DNA of 64,000 nt from Saccopteryx bilineata (GCF_036850765.1 NC_089498.1:56285795-56349794), one strand, 5' to 3'. Shown: positions 23,328 through 33,976, counted from the first letter of the stretch. The notes: a model not told the origin generated them from the sequence alone. Program-made: numbers and translations.

Positions 23328-23522
23328 TTTATTTATTTATTTTAGATTTTATTTATTGATTTTAGAAAGAGGAGAGTGAGAGAGAAAGGTGAGAAGGTGG
23401 GGAAGAATGGGAAGCACTGACTCATAGTAGTTGCTTCTTATATGTGCCTTGACTGAGCAAGACCATACAACCTCAGCATTCCAGGTCAACACTTTATCCA
23501 TTGTGCCACCACAGGTCAGGCT
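23328..23522 (-). mobile_element. Family B SINE, old copy
   Basis: Minus-strand copy with an (ATTT)n tail at 23320-23345 and head ending CACCACAGGTCAGGC. Similar direct repeats CAACAAAATATTTA (23314-23327) and GAACAAAATATTTTA (23523-23537) flank it. It sits at the inner edge of the left inverted arm. Confidence 0.85.
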
Positions 23523-23537
23523 GAACAAAATATTTTA

Positions 23538-25669
23538 AAAATAAATAAATTATTTGTGTTAAATTGGAATTATTGCCTAGTGACACCATCTATAAACCTA
23601 TTAAAAATTTAATAATTAGGCACAAATTTAAATGTACAAGTTCTCAACAGTATAAGTTCCACTACAGTATTTTCCTCTCAATAATTCATAAAAGAAAAAT
23701 TACTGTGGATCAAATATATCAAAAAATAAATAGCCACTATATACATATATGATAGATAAAATGTCTACTCAGCAGCCATTCCAAGAACAATACAGACCCA
23801 AAGGAGGAGGAAGGGCTCAAAATAGAAAATTCTTATCCACACTGTAAGATTGTAGTTAATTTGCTTGTTATTCTCTTTTATAAGCTTCCTAACCTCCCCT
23901 TTGAAATGCAGCAATGTATTGTATTTGTCTTCTCAGCAGTATCTGGAAAGTGTCCTTGGGAACAACATGTGAGAGGAACCTGACATTAGTTAGAAAAGGA
24001 GACAGCCAGTCTTGAAGGGGGCTTGTTGGGCAAATGAGTGTGTAAAATTTGTATTTTCTGAGTTTACTCACTTTTATTGTTAAAAATGGTACTGGACAGC
24101 CATGTGTGTGCTTGCCCTCAGAGCAGGGCAGTTGATTGTGGATTGCATTCCTGCTTGGGAAGGGTCATTGTTATTCTAATGTGTGCTGGAGGAGGGCTCT
24201 TTGTGGTCCCACACAGTTTTTTAGAAGGAGGAGGAAGGAGAAGAAGAAGAAATCAAGATGGAAGGGAAGGAGAGAGAAGCCAGTTTTGCAGAGTAAGAAG
24301 CCATGTTGGCAGATGGAGAATCAGAGGTGACTGAGACTGGTGAGGGCCTTTGATTCTAGGAAATGCCAGAAAAGATTCTCCTGGTTGTGAAACCAGAGAA
24401 TGTGTGAGTGGGTTTTGGAGCCCTTTGTGTGTTTATTCGCTGGTTGGTTGCAAGATTTTAATAAAGGAATGGCCTACCATTTTTTGGCTCTACTGTTTCT
24501 TTACCATCTGCCCGAATTCACTGAGAACATGCACCTGCCTGGCAATGGGGTAGCCATGACTACTGGGCCTACATTGGGCATAGTCTGTAGCAAGATTCAG
24601 GTCAGACCAGTATGGAGCTGCCACTACCCTGCAGGGGTGGGGTAGAGGACTGGTTGTTCTTATGGTTCCCCATGGCTGTTCTTTTGAGGACTATGGGCTG
24701 GCTGATTTTTACAACCCTGCAAGAAGAAACGGAGAGCTCTGTGCAAGAAGCTGCCTGAGGCCTGCAAACCAAGGGGGCGGGGGGGGGAGGAGTTGGAATG
24801 GCCATGGGAGAAAGAGATGCAGATCCTAGAACTGGAGCAAGTGCTGGAGAAGGAGACCACACGGGTTTGTGAGTTGCAGTTTGTCCTGGAAGTTGAATGT
24901 TGGCAGAAGCAGTTGTTGGAGGAACAACTATGGGTTCAGCTTCATGAGAGCTGGCAGCTGCTGGAGCCTAAGATGGAGCCGTGGTGGCAGGGTGGCTCTG
25001 AGTTGGCGGGAACAGACATTTCCAGCTCTTCTTCTGAGGATGAGAAGGCTAAATCAGCCATCCACAGACTTCAGAATGTAAAAGCCAAGCAGCGAAGAGT
25101 ACCTACTAACAGTGGCTCCACTGTTTCTTTACTGTCTTCCCGAATCTATTGGAAATCTGCTTGTGAATGGCCACTACCAGGACGGCCATGGCTACTGGCC
25201 CTACAGCGCTAAATCACAAATCCATGATCTTTACTTAGATTCTAAAGAAAACAGAGTCCGTGTGAGAAATTTCACAGATAATTCCCAGAGCTGCCAGGAC
25301 CTGGCTGTTTCTGGGATATACTTGACCCTGGCTGTCTTGAAGATTTACCAAAGACACCAGATAGGACCGCATTGATTAGGCCTGGCTACCTCAAAAGAAC
25401 TTGCAGAGGTGTTTCTGCATCTGAACTCCTTACTTCCTACTCATCAAGTCAGTGACCAATGCCATAAACCAAGGTATGCTAATCTGCCCCTAGCCCCTAT
25501 ATCTAATGCTCCCTCCTGCAGGTTGGGGCTGACACCCTTTGCTGGTCTCAGCCTGCTTGCACCTAGGTGTTTGTTTTTTTTTAATAAATTTACCTTTTGG
25601 AACACATTAGCCTCATGTTTTTGGTTCAGTTTGTGATTTCTGCCTTTCAATATATATATTTATTAAACA
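23538..25669. other. Unrecognised unit between inverted arms, possibly a decayed LTR retroelement
   Basis: This interior is richer in G+C than its surroundings from about 24080 on. It contains two AATAAA-type sites (24461-24466 and about 25580-25586), both followed by CT/T-rich text as at LTR R-U5 boundaries, a coiled-coil frame (24706-25212), and a diverged internal duplication (about 24485-24573 and 25109-25206). These traits fit a decayed endogenous retrovirus or non-autonomous LTR element, but I see no primer-binding site, protease, polymerase or paired LTR ends. I do not recognise the family. Confidence 0.35.
24706..25212 (+). pseudogene. Coiled-coil reading frame, gag-like candidate
   Basis: An open frame runs from just after a stop at 24703-24705 to a stop at 25210-25212, without an ATG near its start; the first in-frame ATG is at 24817. 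It begins with a basic stretch (CKKKRRALCKK-like, 24718-24750), then a G-rich linker, then a Glu/Leu-rich helix (about 24805-24960) with heptad spacing (LELEQVLEKE, LLEEQ), then a Ser-rich acidic patch (SSSSSEDE, about 25020-25045). The helix plus acidic patch recalls some retroviral gag N-terminal regions, but nothing diagnostic such as a major-homology region or zinc knuckle follows. The last part overlaps the duplicated segment, so it may not be true coding sequence. Function unknown; a chance frame is possible. Confidence 0.3.
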
Positions 25670-26512
25670 AAAGGTATGTTATCAAAGTGTATGTTTAACA
25701 TGTTGGGAGTCATCTAAAGTAAGCAAATATGTAGAAATGGAAGTTTTAAATCTAAAGTGTTAGTTTACAAACAGTTTTATTTGTGGAAAAGCAAAATCTT
25801 GATCATTAAGATCTGTGTGTATTAGAAATACTGCTTAATTTTTGCTACAGGTGAAAGTAAGACCATATTTAATAAACCTGTAGCAAACTGTAGCTCATTA
25901 AAGCACTGTAGAGCCTGACCAGGTGGTGGTACAGTGGGTACAGCATCCGACAGGGATGCAGAGGACCCAGGTTTGAAACCCAAGGTCGACGGTTTGAAAC
26001 CCCGAGGTTGATGGCATGAGCACGAGCTCACCAGCTTTAGCGCAGGGTCCCTGGCTTGAGCATGAGATCATAGATATGACCCCATGATCACTGGCTTGAG
26101 CCCAAGGTCACTCACTGGCTTGAGCAAGGGGTCACTTGTTCTGCTGTAGCCCCCTGATCAAGGCACAGATGAGAAAGCAATCAATGAACAACTAAGGAGC
26201 CATAACAAAGAATTGATGCTTCTCATCTCTCCCTTCCTGGCTGGCTGTCCTTATCTGTTTCTCTCTCTGACTTCTCTCTGTCTCGGAAAAAAAATCACTG
26301 TAGACGAACTAAAATCAAGTAAAATTTGATCAAAGATTAAATTTCCTTTACAAAATTATCCTGCATTCTTTCTGAATTTCAAATAGTCAGATACCTTAAG
26401 TGGAGTAGCAACAGAAGTAAGCATTTAAAAGAAATTTGGCATCAAATTTGTTAAGAGCCTGACAAGCTAAAGCCAGAAATGAGGTTATACTGGAAAGGGT
26501 TTTTTATTCCAA
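25670..26512 (-). repeat. Right arm of the inverted repeat
   Basis: Reverse-complement partner of 22888-23312. Matching text covers 25670-25912 and 26296-26512; the 383 bases between are a SINE inserted later. The inner end is less well matched than the middle. The outer end stops just before the CA microsatellite. Confidence 0.9.
25913..26295 (+). mobile_element. Family C SINE inside the right inverted arm
   Basis: Plus-strand copy starting GCCTGACCAGGTGGTGGTAC and ending in an A-run. A 9-bp direct repeat CACTGTAGA flanks it at 25904-25912 and 26296-26304. The left arm has no SINE at this point, so it inserted after the arms formed. Confidence 0.93.
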
Positions 26513-26524
26513 ATATATTTATTT

Positions 26525-26525
<1 letters not shown>

Positions 26526-26563
<38 letters not shown>

Positions 26564-26628
26564 ATATGTATATGTATATGTAGATGTAGGTGTATATGTA
26601 TATGTATATGTTTATGTATATGTATATA

Positions 26629-26693
<65 letters not shown>

Positions 26694-26695
26694 AT
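26526..26695. repeat. Compound microsatellite (CA)n then (TATATG)n-like
   Basis: About 18 CA units at 26526-26561 pass into a long run of TATATG/TGTATA variants to 26695. Confidence 0.97.
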
Positions 26696-27451
26696 GGTCA
26701 AATGAAAGAAATAAGATTTTCCCAGATTAGTATTTTCTAAAGAAAAAGAAAGAATTAATCTCTTTTTCATACAAAAGAAAAACATATGGGATACTTCTGT
26801 ATTTTTTTTTTTTTGCTTGTGATTTAAAGGAAAGAAGACCAAAGATTATAGCATTTTGTAAGCACATATTTTACTACTAAGGAATCATAATTTACTCTTT
26901 CATTATGATTATCACCTAAACTGATCCTGTCTTTCTATTAAAATTGCTGCTAAGGTATTAGGACTCTTCTGTGAGAAGGAATTACAAAACCTAGATCCAA
27001 TAATGTGTGATATCTGTTATCAAAGTAAAAATGGCAGGGAGGCTTATCTGTACATGGTTTCAGAGAGGAGAAATTACTTTTGTGATTTTAGGAGACAACG
27101 GAAAATTTTAAATCATATATCTTTATCTAATTTTGAAACTCATTTTTGGCCTCCAAGGTACAAATTTGTATTGTTTTCTAACAGTCTTCCCCTAGAGCTT
27201 ATCAGTATGAAACACACAAGAGAAATTATCTAATTCTTTCAAAAGTCATTAAGGTATGATTCCTCATTTTTGACACTAACCCAAGATGAAGTGCATCTTT
27301 AATTTGAAAATCCTGCTTTATATATGTATTACATTTTAAATGAAATTTTGGTTACTTATTTTAAATATTTTTTTTTGTGCATAGGCACTCACATTTGCTA
27401 GCCCCCTTTAAAAAAAAAGTTTAAAGGAAACTTTTTAATTCTAAGGAAAAG
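26696..27451. other. Nothing recognised
   Basis: AT-rich DNA without a convincing exon. A 76-codon open frame at 27003-27233 has no recognisable domain and is probably chance. Confidence 0.5.
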
Positions 27452-27832
27452 TTTCCTGGCCGGTTGGCTCAGCAGTAGAGTGTGGGCCCAGTATGTGAAA
27501 GTCCCCAGTTCGATTCCCCGTCAATTCCCCGTCAGGGCACACAACAGAAGCGAACATGCTTCTCCACCCTTCCCCCCATTCTAGCACGTGCTCTCTCTCT
27601 CTTTTTCTCTCTCCTTCTTTCCCACCTGCAACTATGGCTTGAGCAAAGTTAGTCCTGGGCACTGAGGATGGCTTTATGACTTTGCCTCAGGCACTAAAAA
27701 AATGACTCTGTTGCCAAGCAGTGGAGGCTGGCCCAATGGATCCAGGTTGGCACATGCAGGAAGGAGTCTGTCTCTCCTGTCTCTCACTAAAACAAAAACA
27801 AAACAACAAAACAACAACAGCAACAAAGTATT
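27452..27832 (+). mobile_element. Family A SINE, older copy
   Basis: Plus-strand copy: head CCTGGCCGGTTGGCTCAGCA, a small duplication in the B-box region (TTCCCCGTCAATTCCCCGTC), diverged body and an AAAC/CAA-rich tail to about 27832. Its target duplication is not clear. Confidence 0.9.
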
Positions 27833-29077
27833 AAGAAAATTAATAAATCATAAGGAAAGAAAAGCCAAGTATGTTTATAAATGTTATATTCTGGTTATTT
27901 TCTTCAGAAAATTACATTGATTAGAATAAAATTTCATACTGAAGGGATAGAGAAGATACATTTCTTTCTGGGAATTTCAACTGGCTTTGTTAGCTTAGTG
28001 TAAATTTTTTTTTTTTTTTTTTTTTTTTGCTCTGAACGTATAGAATTGTTTTGGAGCAAAAAAGAGACTGCCAGTAGTCAAAGTCAAATTTATATCTTTA
28101 CCATTTTCGTATTTAGTTTTGAGAAAGGGATAACTTATGAAAAGAATTAGCTAAACTATATTAAAATTTTAAATCTGTTATTAGAATTCCTATTTTCTCT
28201 TTTGAGCAAAACAAATGAATATTTCTACCTTATTTGAAAATAACAATTTTTTTATTTTTATATTTTCAGTTTACATAACTAATCATTGTTTCTCTTTTGC
28301 AAACATGTTACAAAGAAAGAAAACAGCAGTTTAAGACAGGTAAGCCATGGGTTTGAAAAGTGTGTTTTTCTCCTATTGAATATAAACAATTTCAGAGATC
28401 ACCAACATCAGAGACAGTCAATCTGAATCCTGACGGAAATGAACCAAAAACAATGCAACTCTTTGATCATGTCTGAGCATAGACAAAAATAAGAACTGTG
28501 TCTAAACCACAACAATGATCTAGCATTTTCTTTTGCATTATAACATGAGTTACTGATGCTTCTTTATCAATTCCAGCTTTAAACCTGCTCCATTTCTCTC
28601 ACCATCTGCATAAAATATTGTAAAATGCCCAATTATAGAATTACTTTTGCTTCCTAAATGCAATCAATGGAGCAAAAAACACTCTATCTGAACACTCTCC
28701 AAAATCATCTAATGGAAGCTCAAATCATAAAACAACTTCTTTTTAATACCTTCTCACTGAGATGCCCCATAGTACACCTTGGTAAGTTGTCTTCCTTGTT
28801 GCAAGAAGCCAATAACCTCAATTTAATTTGCCTGCTTACATTGTTAATAATCTTTGATGAAAAGACAGTAGCATGACTGCACAGTAGTAATTTTGTACAT
28901 GTATGAAACTGTTCATATATGATACTCTGGAATCATGTATAATTCCTCTTTGCCTTTCCATGATTTTTTAAATGGATGAGCCCTTTTTTCTTTTAGATTT
29001 GTGTGTACCTGAAATAAAAACTGAAACTTTCTTTTCTCCATAATCTGTTTTCAATTAATACTTTAAACATGTAAATA
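27833..29077. other. AT-rich sequence with a possible orphan exon
   Basis: Mostly unrecognised. A T-run lies at 28005-28028. The 70-bp segment 28270-28339 is bounded by a plausible splice acceptor (TATATTTTCAG) and a strong donor (ACAG then GTAAGC), but is not open through in any frame, so only a non-coding exon could be considered. Confidence 0.4.
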
Positions 29078-29216
29078 TACTGCTCAAAAAAATTAGTGGA
29101 TTTTTCAAAATGAATATGAAGTGATAAAATATCCCCTAATTTTTGTTAGAAGAATTAGGGGATATTTTAAAATGAATAGGAAGCAATGAAATATCTCCTA
29201 ACTTTTGTGAGCAGTC
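29078..29216. mobile_element. Two adjacent mariner-like MITE copies
   Basis: Two related units of about 70 bp, 29078-29147 and 29150-29216, share the wording TCAAAATGAATATGAAG and ATATCCCCTAATTTTTG with the palindromic element at 33307-33383. The outermost ends (TACTGCTCA at left, TGAGCAGT at right) are inverted repeats; the inner ends are damaged. Confidence 0.75.
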
Positions 29217-29900
29217 AGTAGATATCTTTTTCAGTGCCTATTCTATCCTGGACACCCTACTGTGTGCTTGGCAACTCTTGAGAAAATAATATAAACAGCA
29301 CTCTCACTCTTTAGTTAAGGAGCTACACTATGTACCAGATATTGACAGATAAAAAAAACATTGTGCAAATAGAAGCATTTAAGTAACTGTGGAGTAGAGG
29401 GAGAATGTTAGTATGAGTAGGTGAATGTGAAAACAATTTTCTATTTGTTAAAAGTTCTTGCTCTCTAGCCAGTCTGTGCTCTCTTTAATCTAATTTTGAA
29501 AGCTAGCCAATTTCTGTGTGAACTCATTTCTTTGTTACAGTATCTTTGTGGCAGTCAGTAGTATAAAAAAATACACAAATACCATTACCCTCTCAGGCCA
29601 CTTTCCTGGGCCACCTGATTCTTTGTCACATGTTCTGCCTTCCAGGAGGTTGTAAATAAAATTTTACTAAATATTTTGTATTTGATAATATGGATTTCTA
29701 GCTTTTCAACTTGCTAATTTATTGCTGTGAGCCCAGTTGCTAACCCAATGTCAAATATTTTATTTTTAATCACAATACCCTACTCTGAAGAACCAATTTT
29801 TCTATTAACTTAGTTATCACTCACTGCTATCAATACATCTTGATTGATCAGTGACTTAAGAAAATAAGAGCTGCTTGTTCAATCATCTCAATGTTCAATG
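29217..29900. other. Nothing firmly recognised
   Basis: The first part (about 29220-29350) may carry a trace of an old interspersed repeat (CTACTGTGTGCTTGGCAACT wording); otherwise nothing is recognised. Confidence 0.45.
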
Positions 29901-30560
29901 CCGGTATTCTGGTTGAGCAACCTTTTATCTGGCTACTCAAGGACTCAGACTGTCTCTTGTAATGCCACCATTCTCCATGTCCTCAGCATCCTCTCTATTC
30001 TTCCAGAAGATAGGAAGACTGTGGGGAAAGAGTCCTCATAATATTGACCATTTGGACGAAAGTAAACATAGGTAACTGTTCTTACATTTTATTGGCCAGG
30101 ACTCAGAACATGACTGCCATTAAGGGCAAGAGAAATTGTAAAATGTGTTCTTTTTTTTTTTTTTTTTTAATAAATTTTTATTAATGGTAATGGGATGACA
30201 TTAATAAATCAGGGTACATATATTCAAAGAAAACATGTCTAGGTTATTTTGTCATCAAATTATGTTGCAAACCCCTCGCCCAAAGTCAGATTGTCCTCCG
30301 TCACCCTCTATCTAGTTCTCTGTGCCCCTCCCCCTCCCCCTAACTCTCTCCCTCCCTCCCTCCCATGTCCTCCCTCCCCCCCCACCCTTGGTAACCACCA
30401 CACTCTTGTCCATGTCTCTTAGTCTCATTTTTATGTTCCACCAATGTATGGAATCATGTAGTTCTTGTTTTTTTCTGATTTGCTTATGTAAAATGTGTTC
30501 TAACAGAATATGTGATAGGAAAATGAAATTGGTTTTGGTGAACACATAACAGTATCTGTT
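29900..30560. repeat. Possible ancient interspersed repeat, split by an L1
   Basis: Wording such as ACTCAAGGACTCAGACTGTC, then ATTGGCCAGGACTCAGAACA, resembles a mammal-wide old repeat (MaLR or similar), and fitting text seems to continue after the L1 (30501-30560). Family not assigned. Confidence 0.3.
30151..30486 (-). mobile_element. Short 5'-truncated L1
   Basis: Minus-strand L1 tail: T-run (A tail), the 3' untranslated region with its polypyrimidine block (30320-30385), and only a few bases of ORF2. A 14-bp direct repeat TGTAAAATGTGTTC flanks it at 30137-30150 and 30487-30500. The 3' end wording belongs to the same lineage as the L1 at 58-64 kb. Confidence 0.93.
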
Positions 30561-30670
30561 ACAAGAAACTTCAAGCATTTAATTTTTAAAAATTCTTGTT
30601 TGTTGTCTTTTACAGCTTTCCAAATCCAGTGTCGCAAATGATTAGAAATAGACTTAAAAGAGTCAAATCT

Positions 30671-30901
30671 TTTTTTTTTGTTCTTTTTTTTTTTTATTAA
30701 ATTTAATGCAGTGACATTGATAAATCAGGGTACATATGTTGAGAGAAAATATCTCTAGATTATTTTGACATTTGATTGTGCTGTATACCCCTCCCGCAAA
30801 GTTAAATTGTCTTCTGTCACCTTCTATCTGGTTTTCTTTGTGCCCCTCCCCTTCCCTACCCCCTCTCTCCTTCTTCACCCCATCCCCCCTCCCCCAACCC
30901 T
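30671..30901 (-). mobile_element. Very short 5'-truncated L1
   Basis: Minus-strand 3' untranslated region only, about 230 bp, ending inside the polypyrimidine block. Direct repeats AAAAGAGTCAAATCT (30656-30670) and AAAAGAATCAAATCT (30902-30916) flank it. Its text matches the 3' end of the full-length plus-strand L1 at 34-40 kb, so this is a different lineage from the L1 tail 200 bp to the left. Confidence 0.92.
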
Positions 30902-30917
30902 AAAAGAATCAAATCTT

Positions 30918-31376
30918 AAGATACTTTGTTTCTGAGCTCTTGTTTTCTTCGAACTTTGACTAAAGGACTGTCATTTGTTATGTGACTCATAAAAATTGGA
31001 GAGAACAACTGTTGTGCTTCAGTTTGCATGTAAGTTCTCATTTAAAATGTTCTCTTATTATCAACCAGCTAGTTCAGAGCAGTCCTTCACAGGCATTCAC
31101 ACTTAGCACAGATTTTTGAGAGATAAAAGAGCTAAATTTGCCAGTGTTCCCATCGTGTACAATGATTTCTTCTGTGCACTAAGGAGTACATGACTTAAAT
31201 GCACCTAATTTCCAATTTCTGGGGTTAAGAGAGATCCCTTGGTTTCTACAGTAAGTAATAACCTTGTGACAATCTGGATGACAAAAATTTGAGTACAAAC
31301 TGCAAATTTTTTTTCATTTTTGATAACTTTAGATTCATTAGTGATAAGAGGAGACTAAAATGTTATTTGATGATAG
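30918..31376. other. Nothing recognised
   Basis: No repeat, exon or RNA gene recognised. Confidence 0.5.
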
Positions 31377-31388
31377 CTTTTGCTATTT

Positions 31389-31727
31389 ATTTATTTATTT
31401 ATTTTTGTGACAGAGACACAGAGAGAGACATAGAAGACAGAGAGAAGGACAGATTGAAACAGACAAGAAAGAGGAGAGATGAGAAGCATCAATTCTTTAT
31501 TGTGGCACCTTATTTGTTCATTGATTGCTTTTTTATATGTGCCTTGACTGAGGGGCTACAGCAGAATGAATGACCCCATGCTCAATCCAGTGACCTTGGG
31601 TTCGAGCTGGTGAGCTGTGCTCAAACCAGATGAGCCTACGTTCAAGTCGACGACCTCGAGGTTTTGAACATGGGTCATTCACATCCCAGCTCGATGCTCT
31701 ATAAACTTTACCACCACCTGGTCAGGC
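31389..31727 (-). mobile_element. Family C SINE
   Basis: Minus-strand copy with an (ATTT)n tail, GA-rich block and head ending CACCTGGTCAGGC. A 12-bp direct repeat CTTTTGCTATTT at 31377-31388 matches CTTTTGCTATTT at 31729-31740. Confidence 0.93.
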
Positions 31728-31740
31728 ACTTTTGCTATTT

Positions 31741-32686
31741 TAAATATCTGGATTTGTTTTGTCAAGTGGCATATAAAATGAATGTTACAGAAATACTAGA
31801 AGCAAGATACTCTTGAAATATGTATTTTTATTCCTAAATTAAGTTAAAGAATACCTAAAACAATACATACTTAAAAGTTAGAGTATCTTATATTAGAAGT
31901 TTATTTGATAACTTTTCTTTATGATCTCACCTGTACACTCATATTTTAATCTTACCATGTTTCAAAATCATTCTCTTTGTTTAGATTACTTGGTATAAAA
32001 TAGCCTAATCCTTGGTTTTTAAGAAGATAATTGAGAAAGGTGATTGGTAGATGGAGAAACTGACTAAAAAATAAGTTATTTTATGGATGTAGTCGTTTTA
32101 TGTGAATTATCAGAGAGCAGCATATTTTCTCTATCATTGACACTATATTGCTGGTCACAAAATGCTCACAGTGGAAAATTCTCAGCCACTGTCCCTTGTT
32201 CAAGGTTTCTCCATGTTCTAAAAACATCAAGATTTGTGACAAATTATTATTTTTTTCATTTTTATAAAAGAAGAAAAATACTTCCTAAATTCTAGGAAGA
32301 CAATTCAAGTTTAAGTACACAAACACTAAAAATCTATTGAGACAAATTAGGTCACTCTGAATGACAGCGTGAGCTACATGAGTAGGAGGGAGGAAATAAG
32401 TCTTTCAATAATTTAATTTTCAGGTCCTTATTTAATCACTACTCTTAACTCCAGAAAGTTGAGTTTAAGGAGAAAAAAAAGCATCACAAACTAAGAAAAT
32501 CACCAGAGTAGGATGCAAATTAAAGGATTAAGAATATATAGAAAATGGTTAAATATTTAAAAATAATTACAATGACTGTATACCTTCATATATTGAATCT
32601 TATTTAAGGAAAATATTTTATAATGATTGAATGAAAAATTGGTTACACCCTTGAAATCTTTAGGGCATTGATAAAGTAACATTTTA
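31741..32686. other. Nothing recognised
   Basis: AT-rich; a 70-codon chance frame at 32083-32295 shows no domain. Confidence 0.5.
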
Positions 32687-32701
32687 CTTATCAAGTATTT
32701 A

Positions 32702-33100
32702 TTTATTTATTTTTATTTTTTGTATTTTTCTGAAGCTGGAAACGGGGAGAGACAGTCAGACTCCCGCATGCGCCCGACCGGGATCCACCCGGCACGCCCA
32801 CCAGGGGGCGACGCTCTGCCCACCAGGGGGCGATACTCTGCCCCTCCGGGGCGTCGCTTTGTTGCAACCAGAGCCACTCTAGCTCCTGGGGCAGAGGCCA
32901 AGGAGCCATCCCCAGCGCCCGGGCCATCTTTGCTCCAATGGAGCCTCACTGCGGGAGGGGAAGAGAGAGACAGAGAGGAAGGAGAGGGGGAGGGGTGGAG
33001 AAGCAGATGGGTGCTTCTCCTATGTGCCCTGGCGGGGAATCAAACCCAGGACTTCTGCACACCAGGCCGACGCTCTACCACTGAGCCAACCAGCCAGGGC
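32702..33100 (-). mobile_element. Family A SINE, young copy
   Basis: Complete minus-strand copy with T-rich tail, GC-rich body and head ending CAACCAGCCAGGGC. A perfect 15-bp direct repeat CTTATCAAGTATTTA lies at 32687-32701 and 33101-33115. A 162-codon frame through it is a property of the SINE, not a gene. Confidence 0.96.
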
Positions 33101-33119
33101 CTTATCAAGTATTTAGACT

Positions 33120-33605
33120 TTAGCAAATTCAATCTACAAAAAATAGAAAAGTCAAGAACCATATTATTTCACTCATATATGAGATATAAAGCTGAAAGCA
33201 ACAAATAAACAGACAAGAAAAACAAACAGAAAAAATCCTCATAGACACAGACTACTGCATGGTGGTTAAGAGAGAATATGAAAGGGTAAAGAATGTCAAA
33301 TAAATATACTGCTCACAAAAATTAGGGGATATTTCAAAATGAATATAAATTTATAAAATATCCCCTAATTTTTGTGAGCAGTATATATGGTGATACAAGA
33401 TTTGACTTTGGGTATTAAACACACAATGCAGTATACAGATGTTGAAGAGAATATGGGGGAGGGAAGATGCATTTGGGGTGACACTAGAATCGATATAAAC
33501 ACAATAAATTAAAGTCAATAATAAAAAATTGTATAAAAAAGAAACCTCACAGAATTCAACACTGAAACCAACAGTTTTATTAAGCAATGTCACCCCAATA
33601 AATTT
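33120..33605 (+). mobile_element. L1 3' untranslated region, interrupted by a MITE
   Basis: Plus-strand L1 tail: wording from ATTATTTCACTCATATATGA through CATGGTGGTTAAGAG and GACTTTGGGTATTAAACACA to TGTCACCCCAATAAATT. Two tail-like A-rich stretches (about 33500-33540 and 33595-33610) suggest either two adjacent L1 tails or an internal rearrangement. Confidence 0.75.
33307..33383. mobile_element. Palindromic mariner-like MITE (77 bp)
   Basis: The whole element is a near-perfect palindrome: the left half starts TACTGCTCACAAAAATTAGG and the right half ends CCTAATTTTTGTGAGCAGTA, with a short AT-rich centre. TA dinucleotides flank both sides, as for mariner/Tc1 insertions. Size and structure recall the human MADE1 element. 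It sits inside an L1 3' region and is younger than that L1. Confidence 0.9.
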
Positions 33606-33976
33606 ATTTAAAATATATAGAGATTATTTATAAAAGTAAGTAAATGCAAATTTTCTAGATATTGGGTTGAATCCTACACATGTTATTGCATTTGCAAAAC
33701 TACTCTGAAGACCTCAGCTCACCCAAACTCGACTTCATGCCATATGTTAAATTATACTTAATTATTAAATAATCATTTTTTTCTATTACCCTGGCATTCT
33801 GTTTAGCTATAACTCATATTTGAATGCAGTTAAGAAGCAGGAAGTGAGTAGTTTTTTTTTCAAATAAGCCACATGATAGAAACAAGAAATACAAATCTAT
33901 TATGAAGAAAAAAATTTTCAACAATTATATGGAAAATTAAATCTGAGTCCATTTACTGTAAGTCAAAAAAAGTCCA
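33606..33976. other. Nothing recognised
   Basis: AT-rich sequence upstream of the full-length L1, without a recognised feature. Confidence 0.5.

Noticed and set aside
24077..24645. Overlapping 64-85 codon frames as host exons
   Set aside because: No shared splice signals or recognisable domain; the region looks like a non-coding part of a retroelement-like unit.
27003..27233. A 76-codon frame with several Cys residues
   Set aside because: Cys spacing fits no known zinc-binding pattern and no second exon is evident.
32720..33208. A 162-codon open frame
   Set aside because: It runs through a family A SINE and into its flank. Similar frames appear in the other family A copies because the body is GC-rich and lacks stops.
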